A DNA stretch of 64,000 bases from Embiotoca jacksoni (lineage: Eukaryota; Chordata; Actinopteri; Embiotocidae). Position numbers and translations under genes: made by a program. Shown in pieces: positions 12,976 through 26,918 of this stretch. Location: NCBI GenBank assembly GCA_022577435.1, contig JAKOON010000005.1:7585224-7649223 (forward strand), in the 5' to 3' direction. The notes under the pieces were generated by a model, which did no database searches, was not told where the DNA came from, and was given only the letters and a program-made list of their open reading frames with translations. Each line of letters begins with the position of its first letter. Position 1 is the stretch's first letter.

Positions 12976-15900
12976 GAATATGATTAATGATAAGAGAACA
13001 CTAGCATCACCTCTGGGAACACCAAATTTACAAATAATAATATTTTCCTCAGTGTGATTAGAGAAAAAAAAAAAACTTGTTCTCAGTTGTGTTAGTGTTT
13101 TTTTTTCTAACCATTTCCAGCAAATGTTGACAGATGCAGCTCTGTTTGACTGCGTTTCTACCAGACTTTGGATCACAGTGGGATGTACGTGCTGAAATGT
13201 GTATTGTTGTAAATTAAACAAGACAGAACTGTGGATTTTGTATTTCATTTGATTCACTATGATTAATAAGCCATACACCATGTGGTGCGGTGATAAACTC
13301 AGTGAGCAGCTGGTAGACTTCTAGCAAGGTCAGAGAAAAATACTCAAGGACTTAAAATAATTTCCCAGCATACAGATGAAGATGCAACCCATGTGAGTAA
13401 ACCTTAACTTAATTAAGGTGGCGCATTGCGCTAATCACCAATATAAAATAAAGATATGTAAAATGCCCATAATAGCACCCAAAGGGATCCAGTATGCTCC
13501 AAACACTGCTGAATATGGCCCATCACTGTGTCTGGACACCCATATGCCCACGTCAAAGAGTCATTCTTTAATTTTATTCCTTGGCACCGGAGCACCATGC
13601 AGCATTTAAAGCAAAAGATGTGGCACCTCTTTGTTGTCGCCAAGCCACCATATTTCTTCTTACAACATGCCAATTTTAGATTTGTTTGAAGCAAGTATAA
13701 CAATGAGTGAGATTTGTGTTACGTTCATGCAGGTACACATAGAAGAGAAAATAAGTAATACAAAGGTATTTATTGAGGTGTTGTTAGTCTGTGTCTATTT
13801 CAAGGTGTCACTTCATATCATTGTGTTATCGAACTGGTTCATATCCACATGCCTCCCTCATTTAAAAAAAACATTTCTGAATACATTAGATTAAAATCAG
13901 GGGGTTTATGCAAAAAACAAAATACATTACATCAGTGCATCGTGGTTAATGGTGCCAGACATCAGAGAAGAAATGACAGAGTGGAAACATTATTGGCCTA
14001 AGTCGCCACCTTGTTCAAATGAGGCATCAGATGCAAGCCATTAGCTTTGTGCAAGCTCAGACATTTTTACTGTGAAATGTGTGAGGGGTTAAAAAAAAAA
14101 AAAAAAAAAAGGAAGCTGTCTGTCATTTGCTTAGTATGAAAACGTTCTGCTAAGAAAACAGATGTTTAAAACGTAATGGATTCTTGATGCCCCAGTGGAG
14201 CTCTAATGTACAGCAGATGACAAACAATTTCAGTGTGATGAAGACGTTTGTCATGTTGCAAAGCAATGTTCAAGAGGGGGAGGTGAAACTTTGATTCGGT
14301 ATGATACCAACATCATAGAACTTTCACTTCCCGTTAGGATGTGGGTAAAATGATATGTATACATCACGACATCCAACATGTCGTCAGAGTAAACGAGATA
14401 ACAATATAAAATGGATGAACTGATAAATACTGGATGAATAGGTTGTATGAATTTGTGTTATATAAAACAGAACAAACAGCATAGAATCACAAAGTAGACA
14501 CTGATGAGGTCCCACTGGAATAGTTGTAAATTGTGGCTGAGTAGGGAGTTATTTTCACAGCCACGAAACGTTTTCAGGTATATTCTTTTTCTCATGCTTT
14601 TAATCGAAAGCAAAACTAAAATAGACTGGCTGCATTTTTTGCTACTATTCTAATATAATTCAACCGACATGATAACACAATAAACAGTGGGTTGTTTGAG
14701 GCAGGTATCACTAGAATCAGCAATATTATGCGATCATGATTTAACATATAAATAACTTGTTTTTAATTTACCAGTTCAATTTTTGTGAGACAGCCCGTTT
14801 TATTTCTGTTTTTAAGTGATGCAGCTCGTATATGTCGGCCCATAATTTTTCCATGACTCATGGCTTTTAGAGTCACTGTTGAAAGCAGGAATAGCATTTA
14901 CATTGCAGGCCCATTATATCAAGCCATAAGCGCTGGGCTTCTATAAACATTTCTGTGCTTGACGTCAGCAAAATCCTTGAAGACAGACCATCTACGTCTT
15001 AATGAAAAGCCATTTGTGAAGACTAAACTTGAAACCAGCCATATGCTGTATGTTTCATTTAAAAGATGTGAAAAAAAAAATAATAATTATGATTACAGTA
15101 GCTTTAAAATGTTATGTATCATACCTATAAATGCCCCTGAAGCTTCATTGATGCTTTGTGACTTTCCACACTACTCTGAATACTGAATTTCAATGCACAA
15201 AATGCCTTTACTTTATGATGCAATGTTGTATCATAAAAACAAAAGTACACTGAAGACCCCAACTTAATATCTGTTCATTTACAGGCAGTCAGGCGCTGAA
15301 GAGAAAATGAGATTAGACCTTTCACAGCATGCAATCACTCAACGGATCGACATGGATTTGGCTGTCAACAATTTACTAAAGCCACGGTGGCAGCTATAAA
15401 GTGATTGAAATCTCTGCACCCTTCAGAATGGTGTGGTGTTAGTGAGGAGTGGGGGGTGACCCCAAAAACTGCTGGAAATAGTGATTACTTTGCCAGTGTA
15501 CACTACTCCCAACACCACTCCCTCACCCTCCTTTACTGTCTGAAAAACAAAGGGATGGGATTTGATTCAGGGCCAGATTAGATTTGTGAGTGTGCGCGCG
15601 CGTGTATTTGTGTGTTTCTGTAGCCACATGTTTGTTGGTACTTTTATGTGTGCGTCTGTATTGCACAGAGACTGCGGGGTGGCAACATCTTTTACAAGGA
15701 GCTCTTGTGTCAGGAAGCCATTGTCTATGCGCCAAGATGACAGGCGAGTAGACCAGGCAATGGATGATGCCCTGCAGTTGAAAAAAATAAATAAAAATGG
15801 AGCCATTGTTTCACAGGCCATGAGCAGACTACCTGCAGGGCTCTGAGGCCAAACCGCTGCTCATAAAAGCTTGTCTATAGGGAACACATTTGTCACATTT

Positions 15901-16194
15901 GTCTTGTTGGCAAAACGTAAACCCAAATGGCTTTTTACAAGATAAAACAGCATCTACAGGGGAGAACTGATACCTGTAAAATGTGTCTTGAATTTAAAAT
16001 CAAACTTTATTCCTTTACCTACAAAGAGCTGTCGACAGCGGGTGAAAACAACGCCGATGTTAACATGTGTTTGGATTCTGTTTTGCCAAGTGCTACAACC
16101 ATCGTTGTGTTAACTGACGCATCAATCATATCAAGGGGTTAGAGTGTGATACTTCCTGTCATGTTGGACTGAGGACAGACTGAGGACAGACTGG
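12976..16194. other. Non-coding, probable lingo1 intron
   Basis: An A run at about 14,091-14,110 and no coding signal. The segments around 13,930-14,070 and 14,830-14,990 have the mixed, low-repeat composition of conserved non-coding elements, but this cannot be shown without alignment. Confidence 0.45.
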
Positions 16195-16419
16195 ACGCTG
16201 CACTGTCTCACTATCACTTCTTGAGGTACACGGTGGTATTACGAGGCGGGATGGGTCGGAGCTAGCTGTTTAGCATGCTAACTTCAGTTGATATCTGTGT
16301 GCCACAATAGATAGACATCTTTGATATAACAACAAAATTGCCATTTCTTTACATTCTGTAAACAACTAGTTCATTTTTGACTGTTTTTAAGTTCAAAATC
16401 TTACACATTGCACCTTTAA
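16195..16419 (-). repeat. Dispersed MITE-like repeat related to the 5.6 kb copy (left limit uncertain)
   Basis: Read on the - strand it begins TTAAAGGTGCAATGTGTAAG at 16,419, resembling the TTAAAGGGACAGTGTAGG end at 5,595. The other limit is not clear. Non-coding. Confidence 0.4.
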
Positions 16420-16546
16420 GAAAAGATAATTATGATTATAAAACACATTAGGATTTAAAAGAAATGTCAAAATGAAATAAGATTGTAAGTTCATAGCCAA
16501 ACATTGAGCAATTACTTGAAATTATTTTTAACGTTTTTAGTGCCAA

Positions 16547-16549
<3 letters not shown>

Positions 16550-16589
<40 letters not shown>
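16550..16589 (+). repeat. (AT)20 microsatellite
   Basis: Perfect AT dinucleotide tract of 40 nt. The IYIYIY open frame over it is an artefact. Confidence 0.97.
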
Positions 16590-16592
<3 letters not shown>

Positions 16593-19500
16593 TACCTACC
16601 ATTGCATCTTTATTCAATACAATGGTTTTAATGTAAATGTGTCCTTTTTCAGTTTAGGTTTTATTTTTGATGCCAGATTTTATTTTTCAGCCTCAAAATT
16701 AACTGTCACTGTTTTGGCCCCACAAGCTGTTGGCAATGAGTCTAAAAAGGTTGACATTTGACACTTGCAAATCTTGTCAAGAATGAAAATGCTGATTTAG
16801 TTACAGCACCTTCATTGATAAACAGTACTTTTAGTTATTATTACAAAGTATACAACCTGACTGTTAAGGTGATAGCATAACAACACTGCCATCTCTCAGC
16901 TTTACCTTTCACCATTGTCTGTCATCCAGGCTCATAGTTTGGATGCTATTTTTACTGTACAAGTGCTTAAATGCCCTCAGGGCATTCTGATTAAGACATT
17001 ATCCCACAGGAACTGTCAGATAGTTTTGATATGCTGAACTTGGAACTGTTTTACCAGTGCTGCTGAATTACACAGTCAAAGCTGATGAAAAGTTCCTTTG
17101 AACTTAAAAATTGTCTAAAGAATGGAAATTACCCTTCTAGTTTTCAGCCCTTTCAGCGATGTTAGGTTATTTGCAAAAGTTCCATCATTCAGGTTCCCAT
17201 GTCATTTTCCAGATGAAAAGAGTCAAAGCAGTTTTGTTTTTAAACACTTGTACTATTTATTTATTTTTAAGTATAAGGAAATCATTGATTTAAGACTTTG
17301 TTTGTTGTCTAGTTTGGTATGGTGTATGGTGTCAAATAATGTTGATTATGGGGATTGTCTAACATTTATATGTGAAAACAAAGAAAAACGGACCAAATCT
17401 CACGAAATCGTTAATGCCCGGAGTTAGACTTGGCCGGAAGCTATTCACTGTGCTTTTACATCTGACATACAAGTAAATTACCATCGTAACCCTCAAACAA
17501 TCAATTAGATCATCATGTCGACCAGTCGATGCTGTTAATCCAAAGTAAAACCCAATCTCTTACATGACTATCGAGGAAACATGACATAGTTCATTATAAT
17601 TTTGATTTAAGACAGTGCTAGATGTTCTCTCCATGGTTGGCAAGTTTGAGCCGTCTCAGCATATACAAATAAATGAACAAACTCCATTGTAATGCTTCTC
17701 AATGCCATAGCGAAGTGATGGCCCTGCTGTACTTAACCTTAACTTGACCGTAATAACTGGACTTGCTTGATCGTCATTATATTAAATATTACCTTCCATT
17801 TTCTGTTTGATAGAGCTATGTCTTTGCACAAGGAAAGCCTGAACAAATGTAACTGGACTTCATTAGGGACAATGATAAAAATCTACAGAACATGCTCTTG
17901 TATAAAGAAAAGACTTAAGCTTTTATTCTGGGCCTTTTAAGCAGGGGGACTTAAACATGTTTTATTTACATTGTGGAAGATTAGAAAATGTGATCTTATC
18001 TCCCATCAAATCCATTCCCCATTGAAACGCAATAGGTATTGAACTGGATGGAACCTATAGATATCTTTCAGAGACTAGCAGCACATTTAATTTTGCACCA
18101 TTTTACTTTACAACCACATGACATCAGAGGAAAAAGGTCATTTGTCACTAGTGGAATATTTTCTTGAACTGACGTTTATTGGGGTACTTCAGCTACCCCG
18201 TCTCCCTCTGGTCTGTGGCTCTTTTCTGGCTGACAATGCTTTGTAGATTTAAGGTTCAGAAAAGAACAAACACATACTTGTAAAGGTTAATGTAGGAGCA
18301 GAGTCATATGAGAAAACACATTCTGTATTAGGTTCTACGTAAGTGCAGTGGTTTTGTTGCTCGAGCAGAAAGAGGAAAAAAAAAAACATTTAATTCAGCC
18401 TGCTCATGAAACTGAAGGGCAACATCATTGTCCCCAAAAAGAAAAAATTGTGTATTAAATAAAAACGTAGTAAAAATCTGTGATAATGTAGAATACAAGA
18501 AGGCAAATTGCAGAGGATTATGCAGTCTCATTTGGGCCTCCGTGATAGATTAAGCCCAAGCATTCAAAGACATTGTGTTTTGTTCAAGGGTGGAAGTGAC
18601 TTTGCCAAGACATTGCGAGATAAGAAGCTAACTGTTATTAGTTTAATGGGAATGATAGTCTGCCCAAAGCAGTGTGTGCAAGTGGCATGGGAGCATCATT
18701 TTTCTTTGCAGTCTTTCTTGCACAGCACTGAGGCTGAGTAGCAGTGAGAGAGTAGCAGCCTGCCAATTGTTTAGTGGGAAATCTAAACCACTGAAGACAA
18801 AGTGTTGTTCATATGACCACTGGCCCAACAGAGCTAGGTCCAATTTGCTGTTATTGGTGTGAATAAGTGCCTTATTATCCCTCTGAAACTGACAATAGAT
18901 TTGTATTAATGTCAGTGGGATAGCAAGTCCAAGTATTTATTCTTCTTTATGTGATAGGCCAGGCAATACAATTGCTATTAGTTTGGGTTCATATTGTGCT
19001 AACGATTCCAGTGCCACACTAGACTAGAGTTAGTAAGCAAGGAGCGACACAAAATTTGTTCTCACTGCATGCTTTTCCAATTAGTACATATGTAGGAACT
19101 ATTGTGTTAAAGCTTCCTGATAAAAGCCTTGAGGATTCCTTTTGCCACGATTATGGGTGCTCAGTAGTTAGCTGCTCGTTGTGTGTACTCCTTCATCTTT
19201 ATGACCATCACAAAGACTGTCCTCTGGTGTATTGCCACTGTCTCAAACAGATTGTCTTGATCTTGATGACTGCCATTATCACGGCTGTTTGACGCCCTTG
19301 CATCATTATGGCTTTGAACTGCATGTCATTAATGTAGCTCTGTATTTGAGGATGTCATGCTGCAAAACCAAATCCAAAACCACCACACCCTAAACCACAT
19401 GCAGTCCCTGAACCATATCCTTTACATAATGAGACAATGTTATTAGTGTAATAATACATAGTATTGTGTGACTGTTGGATTCTGTGTTTGCGTAGGTTAT

Positions 19501-22500
19501 GCATTTTGCAAGGGTAAAAAACAGGTTTCACTAATGCCGAATCCAATTCCTTGCACATTTGGTTGCCGCCTACGAGCCTGTATTACAATGCTTATTCAGG
19601 ACTTTGGCAATTCAAAGCCCATTGATGGTACGATTCCCTTAATACACTGCTTTCCATTTTTACTTTACCAACCATTATACATTGCAGCCCAATAAAACAA
19701 GTCAGAGCAAATGGGTGACCATGAGGGTGAGAGTGAATGACGATGTATGTGTGTATTTTTTTTTTATAGGTGTGTAAGTGTGAATGAGAGTTAGAGCATG
19801 GGGCTATTTGCAAGGAATGAGGAAAATTCTCTTCACTACAGCTTCTGGACTGATTGGTATACAATAATCATGTATACCAATATTATGTATCATATAAAAT
19901 AAGTGCAGTGTTACAAATAGCTCATCTCTTTTGTCATCATGGCACAAGAATACACTTGCGTAGCTTGCGTACTTTTAACTGAACGCTGTGTTTTCACAAG
20001 GCAACATGGGGGATTTCTCTGAAGTGCTACTCGGCAAGTGATGTTCCAATTAATTAATAATACTTTACCTGTCTGTATGCACTGTGATAATGTGAACTGG
20101 ATTTGCTACACAGAAACCACAAATAATGTGTCATACAGAGAAATACATGCGACTGTGTGCCTTTGTTCATTCAGCAGAAGTAAAGAAAGTCAGAGACGGT
20201 CCATCAATAAAAACCCATGAGGAAGAGTTCAAGGGTTCAGAGATGTATTAAGTTATTGTGCCACTAATGTATAGTCATTTCAAAGGTCAGAAGAACAGGC
20301 ATGTTGCAGGAACGTGGTAAAACAGAGGCTTGTGGGGAGCCACTGCTAAAAAGGCCACGAGGGCCAGAGTAAAAACAGATTGATTGGTCTTGCTGTGCCA
20401 GTGCAGGGGATGCTTGTGCTAACTGTTTGTTAATTTAACACACTAATAAATTAAAAACGTATTTTAAATGTGATACTTGCATTTTATTTCCAATGGATCT
20501 CTTTAATGATCTAGCTGTAAGCAGTGGGAATGTTTGTGGTCATGTTCAGTGTGACATGAACAATGGACATCACAAATAATCAGAAATATGGTAGATTTAA
20601 CTAATCAAACATTGCATTGAGTTTTTGTGCGTGAGCCAGTCGCCTGATGGCACCTTCGCCATTCACCCACCAGGCAAAGATATTTTTGAACCCTTGGTAA
20701 ACAGTCATAGTATTGACAAGACGAAGCAGGCCAAGTTTAGCATAACCCTCTCACACCCACGAGCAGAATGTCTGGGTTTTCCTTCTGTCTGAGCTGCTGC
20801 TGCAGGATGCAAGGATGCAATAAATAAGAATAGGAAAATAACTGAGCAAATCATTTTGTTCAATTGTATCTGAGATTCTGTCTTTTTTGCTGTAAAAAGA
20901 GAACATGATGTAGAGGTAATTGTGGATCGGGTATGTACAATGAGACTTCAAAGATGGTGCCGAGCAATGAAATTTGCTTGCCCAGCACATATGTAAGAAA
21001 AGATTAACGACTACCGTGTGTGTGACCCACAGCATGTTTGCATTGTGTTTCTCTCCACCCAAATGCTTATGTCATCTCTTGAAAAGTTTAACAAATACAA
21101 AACAATCCTGGAATAACAGTTCACAATACAAAAAGTAATACGTTACCTTGTTTCCATCTCTTTTAGATTGGTATGGTCAATGGGGAAAAGCCTTTGGGAC
21201 CACAGGGTTTTTTTTATGTTCCAATACTGCAAGTAGCCACGATAGGACAGATTAGCAGCAAGGCTAAATGGTGGTGTTGTATTTAGTTCCAATAAACCAC
21301 CCACGTTGTGGAGTCATCTTCCTCAGTTGCATTTTTCCATGGTGCTGAACAGAATAGAAAGTTGGTATATCTTTGTGTTTTTCTTTGATTTGAATCCGAG
21401 TGGCTGGCACGCCATGTTAAAATCATATTCATTTAAGATTGGTTTGTATTACTTTCTCATTCGAAATAAAAAGAAAAAAATATTTCTTGAAAAAAGTTTT
21501 TTGTTTGTAAGTTGAAATATTTTTTTCATTAAAGTGCATCCACAGTGTATAGAACAGATTTTGTGTTTGCTGTCAGTGAGAGATTTTTTTTCCCTTTATT
21601 ATTCGGTGTTATTCACATCATGTTCTCAGAGACTGACTGTATAATGTTGAGATCTGGCTGCTGTCACAGCATGGTGCCAGATGTCATTTGGACCTGATGA
21701 AAAATACAAAATCTTTTCTCATGAGACACCTTGGGCAGCTTCACTGAAAAAAAAAAAAAATTCCCCAGTCACAAAAAGATGTTGAAATGTTCACTCGCAC
21801 TCTTTCGTCAAAATGTTTGCATCTGTCTTTCTATCTATCATCGTGGGATATTGGTACATCATAAAGTACTGTGCTATCAAATCAAGCCACATGCTGTACT
21901 TTAAAATATAATTATTGCCTGTAATAATGTGTACAATATGATTCAATTGAATTCAAGGTAAGAGGCCGGTCTACAAAGTTTTCCAAAAGACACCGTAGTG
22001 ACAAAATATGTATTTAAATCCACTAGTGAATCCAGCTTTCACTTTGTGTTTAAAACAATTTGGATTTCACTGCTTAGTGTCCATTATTCTCCTACTGTGG
22101 GGGGAAACATTTATTCTGAACACTAGAGTTTAATTTGACAAAGAGGGACTAAGAATTAAGGTCTTCTCTGTTGCAGACACATGCCATGATTTACACTGAA
22201 AATGTATTCGTATACAAAATGTATTCCCATAATGATGCTTTTAAGTGTATTAATACTCGAATAGGACTAATGCTTATTAGAAGGTGAGACTTATCAATAC
22301 ATTTACCCTGCAAGAAAGACAACCCTGCAGCTTAGTATGCAAAACCACTCACCTGCTGAAGAACAGGGGAATGAATCTATCATAACAAGCAAATGGTTAT
22401 TTTATCATTTAATCAGAGGCCCATTCATCTTTCAGAGTCATGAGTGTCCATGTGACAGAAACCCCTCACACCCCGTATAACAAAAGATTAAGGACAAGCA

Positions 22501-22591
22501 TGCGGGCCAGTGTTGAGGAACACAGCCGAACAAATTCATTATTGATGGGTTGCTTTCAAAGCCCATGGCGTCACTAGGTATCCATTGTTAC
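16590..22591. other. Non-coding, probable lingo1 intron
   Basis: AT-rich DNA with short A and T runs (for example 21,747-21,760). No gene, RNA gene or bounded element recognised. Confidence 0.5.
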
Positions 22592-22697
22592 CTCTGTTGT
22601 TGTTTGCCGCTCTTAGCAGGGTAGAGAGGATGGAGACGAAGCAGGCAAGGATAAGGACCGTGAACTTAGCCTCTCTCCTCCCTCCCATGAAGTGCAT
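22592..22697 (-). other. Possible small first coding exon with signal-anchor-like peptide
   Basis: On the - strand a Met (22,697, or 22,688 nine bases later) starts a frame with a charged segment, then the hydrophobic run TVLILACFVSILSTLL, then RAANNNR. A possible donor, AGAG|GTAACA, lies at 22,592/22,591. This resembles a signal-peptide or membrane-anchor exon. I do not recognise the protein and see no convincing continuation in the window. Chance is quite possible. Confidence 0.2.
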
Positions 22698-25179
22698 CCT
22701 GCCAAAGCAAATTTTCTCTCTTTTTAAAAAAAAAAAAAAAAATCTCATTCCCTCTGGGTTTTATTCATCTAGCAACACTCCAACCACATTTGACCAGTAC
22801 TCAAAAACTGTGGATAATAGCTGGTTTATTTGTTTTACTCAAAACGGATTAAGGACCAGCTGACGTGCAGTATATGCTCAGAAGAAACACGTTATCAGGC
22901 ATCATTATATACAACTTTTTTTTCAATTCTTTAATGTCGTATCAACAGGGGAACACAGCCTCATGTCCACTGACTTTAAGTCTGAAGTAGCTGCTAAGGT
23001 ACTTGTGCAGCTGAGTTTAGATCTGGTCAGTTCTAGAGTACTGATGTGGAAAGAAAAAGCCAATGCTCCCCCCTTAAGGAATGGTTTCACAGCTAGGCAG
23101 TGGGAAACAGCCCTACAATACAGAGGAAATACTCTGTACTCATAGCAAGAGTGCCTTGGCCATGCGTGAACTGATGCTGATGACATTCACATGTAGCCGT
23201 GATGCCTGAATGGCTTACGTTGCTCTAAGGGTCTGTGCAGAGGAACTTCAGGATGGAAGGAAGGCAGAGACACATTTTTTACACCACCAGGCAAAATATT
23301 TTAGTAGCATTTGCTTGCTTGTGGGCGATTTGAAAACTTGACCGAAGCACGCAAGTGATGAGAGTGTTCGATGAATGTTGGGTATGTTTGATACATGAAA
23401 TGCAATTTGAGTCCTGTAACTCTTCTTCTGCCCTCTCGAAGTATTTCATTACCAATTGAAAAATGCACCTTTAATCTACACCGATAAAACCACCAATGAA
23501 AGCATCTTTCACTCATTAAAACATGCCATTACACACAGTAATCATGAACGAGCCGGTCATAAAAAACAGACAAACTATTTCAGATTTTGACCATGTTGAA
23601 CACATACGTAAATGCTCGCACAAATACAGCAGTGGATTTGAAAAGTTGTCACATGGAATATTTACACTGCTTGATTTTCGAGTTCTCTTCTGAATTAAAA
23701 CAACACAGCAAGATCTTAAAGGCTGCAATTTTGAATACGTATTCCAAAATGTTAATATTTTATAATATTAATAACTTTAATATTGTGAGGTGTCAGCCTC
23801 ACGATTTAAAAGAGCCCTGAGATGACATATGCTGTGATTCGGTTTGACATAAATTAAATGAAATTGAATTGAATTAAAATGTCTCTAAATCCAAAATGAA
23901 GTTATGTGAAATCAGTTTTGCATTTCACATTGGAAATTCACAGGGCTGGGTATAAAAATACTGCTTTGACCATATACCGTGTTTAAATATATCCAAAACA
24001 TTTTTTAAATTGTATTCATTCCAGAGACAGACAGGATGATAAAGGTTATACCTGCATTATTTAGCTTCAATGAAAGTAAAAATAAAGCACAAGAGCCAAC
24101 AACAGCACTTGGTTAATACAAGCTAAATTCCTGTCAGGCTATAGTTGGGACACTGGTCTATTTTTGTTATTATTTTTTCATTAGCTCCAGCCTAAAATTA
24201 TCCATGCTACTCATGGGCACAGCACTTTTCAGTTGTTAGTTACTGATGTCTTTTTTCTTCATAATATTGACAGTAATTGTTAAAAGATTTTTGACAATAA
24301 AATTATTGGGTCCAATATCTCCTTTAGGTTTTACTCAATGTCTAAATGAATAAAACTACTTGCACTAAAATACATTCTACAGATACACAAGACCCTCCTG
24401 CCCAACCTAACCAATAAAAGAAATGTGAATTTTTAGTTTAGCATTTAGATTTTTCTCAACCTTAACCACTACAAGCGGCAGCAAACTAATGATTCAGAGC
24501 TGGAACCTCTCACGGTTGAGCAGAGGCAGATATCCACAAGGAATTCATCCAATTTGCTGTCCTCCCACCAACCTTAGCTAATCAATGTACATCTTGGCTG
24601 GTGATAATAAGAGAGCTACCTTTCAGCTGCTAAAATACTCCAGTGTTAAAATGCATTTAAAACTGACTTCATTTAATCCTAGAACATTTTAAATGACCCA
24701 GTGATGAAGAATTCATCTTATTAACACATATTCAAGAAAAACAATCTGATCTTCTTTCACTTTGGCATCACATTAAACACTGAAATGAGAACAGTGGATT
24801 GAACAAGATAAGAGTTTACTCCTTTGAACTATTTGCTTCTTCTGCTTTTAAAACCCTACGCAATCTCTGACTGATCTCGCCTGAGACCCCCTTTAAAAAA
24901 AAAAATCGCAGGAGACAGATAAACGATCAGATATGTATTAGACAAAACACTCCAGGGCCAGCACTTCTGGAAGAGGCTGTGTGTTGTGAATGCCTGTGTG
25001 CGTTTGTCTGCAGTATCTGAAGCCCACACTGCCATCAGGCCCTCAAAAGAGGAACTGCGACTTTCTCACAGACCCCACTTCCCGCCCGTTTCCTTCCCAT
25101 CCTTCCTTCCCTGTCTCCACTCCAGTCTCAACGACTTTTATCCGATTGTATTTCTTTATTTGCCAGCAGCTTGTTGAGA
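22698..25179. other. Non-coding, probable lingo1 intron
   Basis: Contains an A run at about 22,727-22,741 and the diverged repeat at 23,810. The approach to the CpG block (from about 24,980) becomes C-rich. Confidence 0.5.
23810..23876 (-). repeat. Diverged copy of the 'attcaattcaattt' dispersed repeat
   Basis: Read on the - strand it runs ttcaattcaatttcattta, then ccgaatcacagca, then tcatctcagggctct. This follows the same order as the repeat at 63,950-64,000 (ttcaattcaattttat ... gcgccaaatcacagca), with divergence. Confidence 0.4.
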
Positions 25180-26085
25180 AAACATTTGCATGTCGCATAG
25201 GTAAAGCGGGCTATTTTGTGGCAGTGTACCCACAGAACGCGTGTCCTGTGCTGAAACGTGTGCCATGTATCCGTGCGCCAGCAGCGCGCGTCAGCGTTTG
25301 TGTGCGCGCCAACAGGGGAGGCTGAAATCTGGACAGACGAATCTGGACAGATAAAGCAGGTTAACAAAACGCGCCGGGTCAACATAAATAAACCAGCAAA
25401 CGAACAGATTGTATGCGTACGGTGGTCAAACACATACAGGCAAACACGGCGCGCACGCACGGATACAAACACACACACACACACACTTGAGCAGGACACC
25501 GGGCAGAGTGAGTTCCGCCGATCATCTCCATCCCTCCCTCCCTCCAGCACGCGGATTGCCTGTGCCACTGACGACAGCCAGTCACACAGTGCTGAGAGTG
25601 TGAGGCTGGAGAGACTGCATCAAGGAGCTCTGCGCTTGCATCGGGGACGGTGCGTGGGAGTTGTTCTCTCTCTCTCTCTACCTCCCATTTGCATTCCTCC
25701 TTTATTCTCCACACTCATACGCGGACGAGTTTTGGGCGCACAAGGAGTCCCATTACCGAGGGAGGATCGCGCTGTATGTGCGCGCGTGTGTGCGCGTGTG
25801 TGTCTGGGTTGCCTGTTTTAACTACCGCTGTCATCTCAGAACGCGCGGTGCCGTCGTTGTGGAGAAACTCATTGGAAATCAGCAAGAAACGTCCGGCTGC
25901 TGTTTATTCCCCTCCTCGGTTTTTTTTTTTTTTTTGGTTTTTTTTCCTCTCTTTTTTTTTTTTGAAAGCTGTCTCTCAAGGCGATGGACTTGAAATAGTG
26001 CGTCTCAATTTGAGTGTTGGTGGCTGGGAGTTGCCGTCGGGGAGAAATGCGAAAGGATGCTTGGAAGCAGTGACGGCTACAGCAG
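25180..26085 (+). promoter_or_regulatory. CpG-rich block, candidate internal lingo1 promoter and first exon
   Basis: CpG is dense here (many CGCG and GCGC runs around 25,270-25,310, 25,440-25,460, 25,620-25,660 and 25,720-25,850), in sharp contrast with the CpG-poor DNA on either side. The block ends in agcag|gtgagg, with the donor at 26,085/26,086 close to consensus. CpG islands mark promoters of many vertebrate genes. The direction and the donor suit a lingo1 5' UTR exon splicing to 49,288. Long open frames across the block on both strands are by-products of its composition. No start site can be fixed from sequence alone. Confidence 0.5.
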
Positions 26086-26125
26086 GTGAGGATCAGGTTG
26101 AGAAAACCCCCCAAAAAAGGATGTT

Positions 26126-26177
26126 CTTTTTTTTCTTTTCTTTTCTTTCTTTTATTTCTTTTATTTTTTTTTTTTTA
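26126..26177 (+). repeat. Polypyrimidine tract (T-rich, TTTTC units)
   Basis: About 50 nt made almost only of T with scattered C, about 40 nt after the candidate splice donor at 26,086. A second T-rich tract lies at about 25,919-25,965, inside the CpG block. Confidence 0.7.
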
Positions 26178-26676
26178 ACGCGGATACATTTCCGTATTCG
26201 TGCTTATGTCAATGCGGTTTAATGTGGGCTGAGGCCAAGACTTTGGAGAGGTGGGTATCCAGAATGCAGCTAAAACCAGGTCTCTCCGGGCCACTTTGAA
26301 GAAAACATCCGTCAAATGTGCGAATTCTTGTGGCGACATCAGTTCAGAGGCTTTCCCAAAACTCCTCCGGAGCTCATTCTTATGTCAGATAGGCAAAACA
26401 TTTTCTTTCAAGTCCGCGATGGTGAGGGAAGAATCGGTTGACAGGACAAAAAAAAAAAAAAAAGCAAACGGGGACTTGAGTGTGGTTAGGCGCGTCCTCT
26501 GCAGGTATACGTTCTTCTATTGCGCGCAGATAGGAAATCAATTTATAGATGTGTTATCACTGCACATCTCTTGACAGTGGAATATCATTTTCCGGACATT
26601 TCTGTGCGGACGTGAGCTGGTCTGGGAGGATGAAGGATTAAAGCATTAATCAAATTTAATTGTCCCGCGAATGTGA

Positions 26677-26683
<7 letters not shown>

Positions 26684-26707
<24 letters not shown>
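26684..26707 (+). repeat. (GT)n microsatellite
   Basis: Short GT tract downstream of the CpG block. Confidence 0.85.
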
Positions 26708-26910
26708 AGAGGAGAGAGGCAGAATGTGGAGTGTGTGTGTGGGGAGGGGAGTGAATTGCAAAATGTTATCTTAATCTAGCCTTTATTTGGCCACGTATAG
26801 GCTCTGCTGAGATAACATTTGTCATTGTGGGGAAGTGTGAGGCAGTCGTGATCCTCCCCGTATGCCATTTTATTCATCTGCAAAGATGGCTATCTGTTAA
26901 ATGGGCAGCT

Positions 26911-26918
26911 TATAAAAG
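26911..26918 (+). promoter_or_regulatory. TATA-like box TATAAAAG
   Basis: Consensus TATA box about 0.8 kb after the CpG block, followed about 30 nt later by sequence near 26,940. Single-motif evidence only. Confidence 0.2.

Noticed and set aside
13720..13734. A second ATGCAG|GT (13,728) that could also supply Met-Gln
   Set aside because: The donor (gtacac) is weak and the upstream acceptor (ccaattttag) has a poorer pyrimidine tract than the 4,358 candidate. Kept only as a fallback.
25128..26222. Overlapping frames of 81-190 residues on both strands in the CpG block
   Set aside because: CG-rich DNA has few stop codons. No domain, both strands are equally open, and T-homopolymer runs give poly-Phe.
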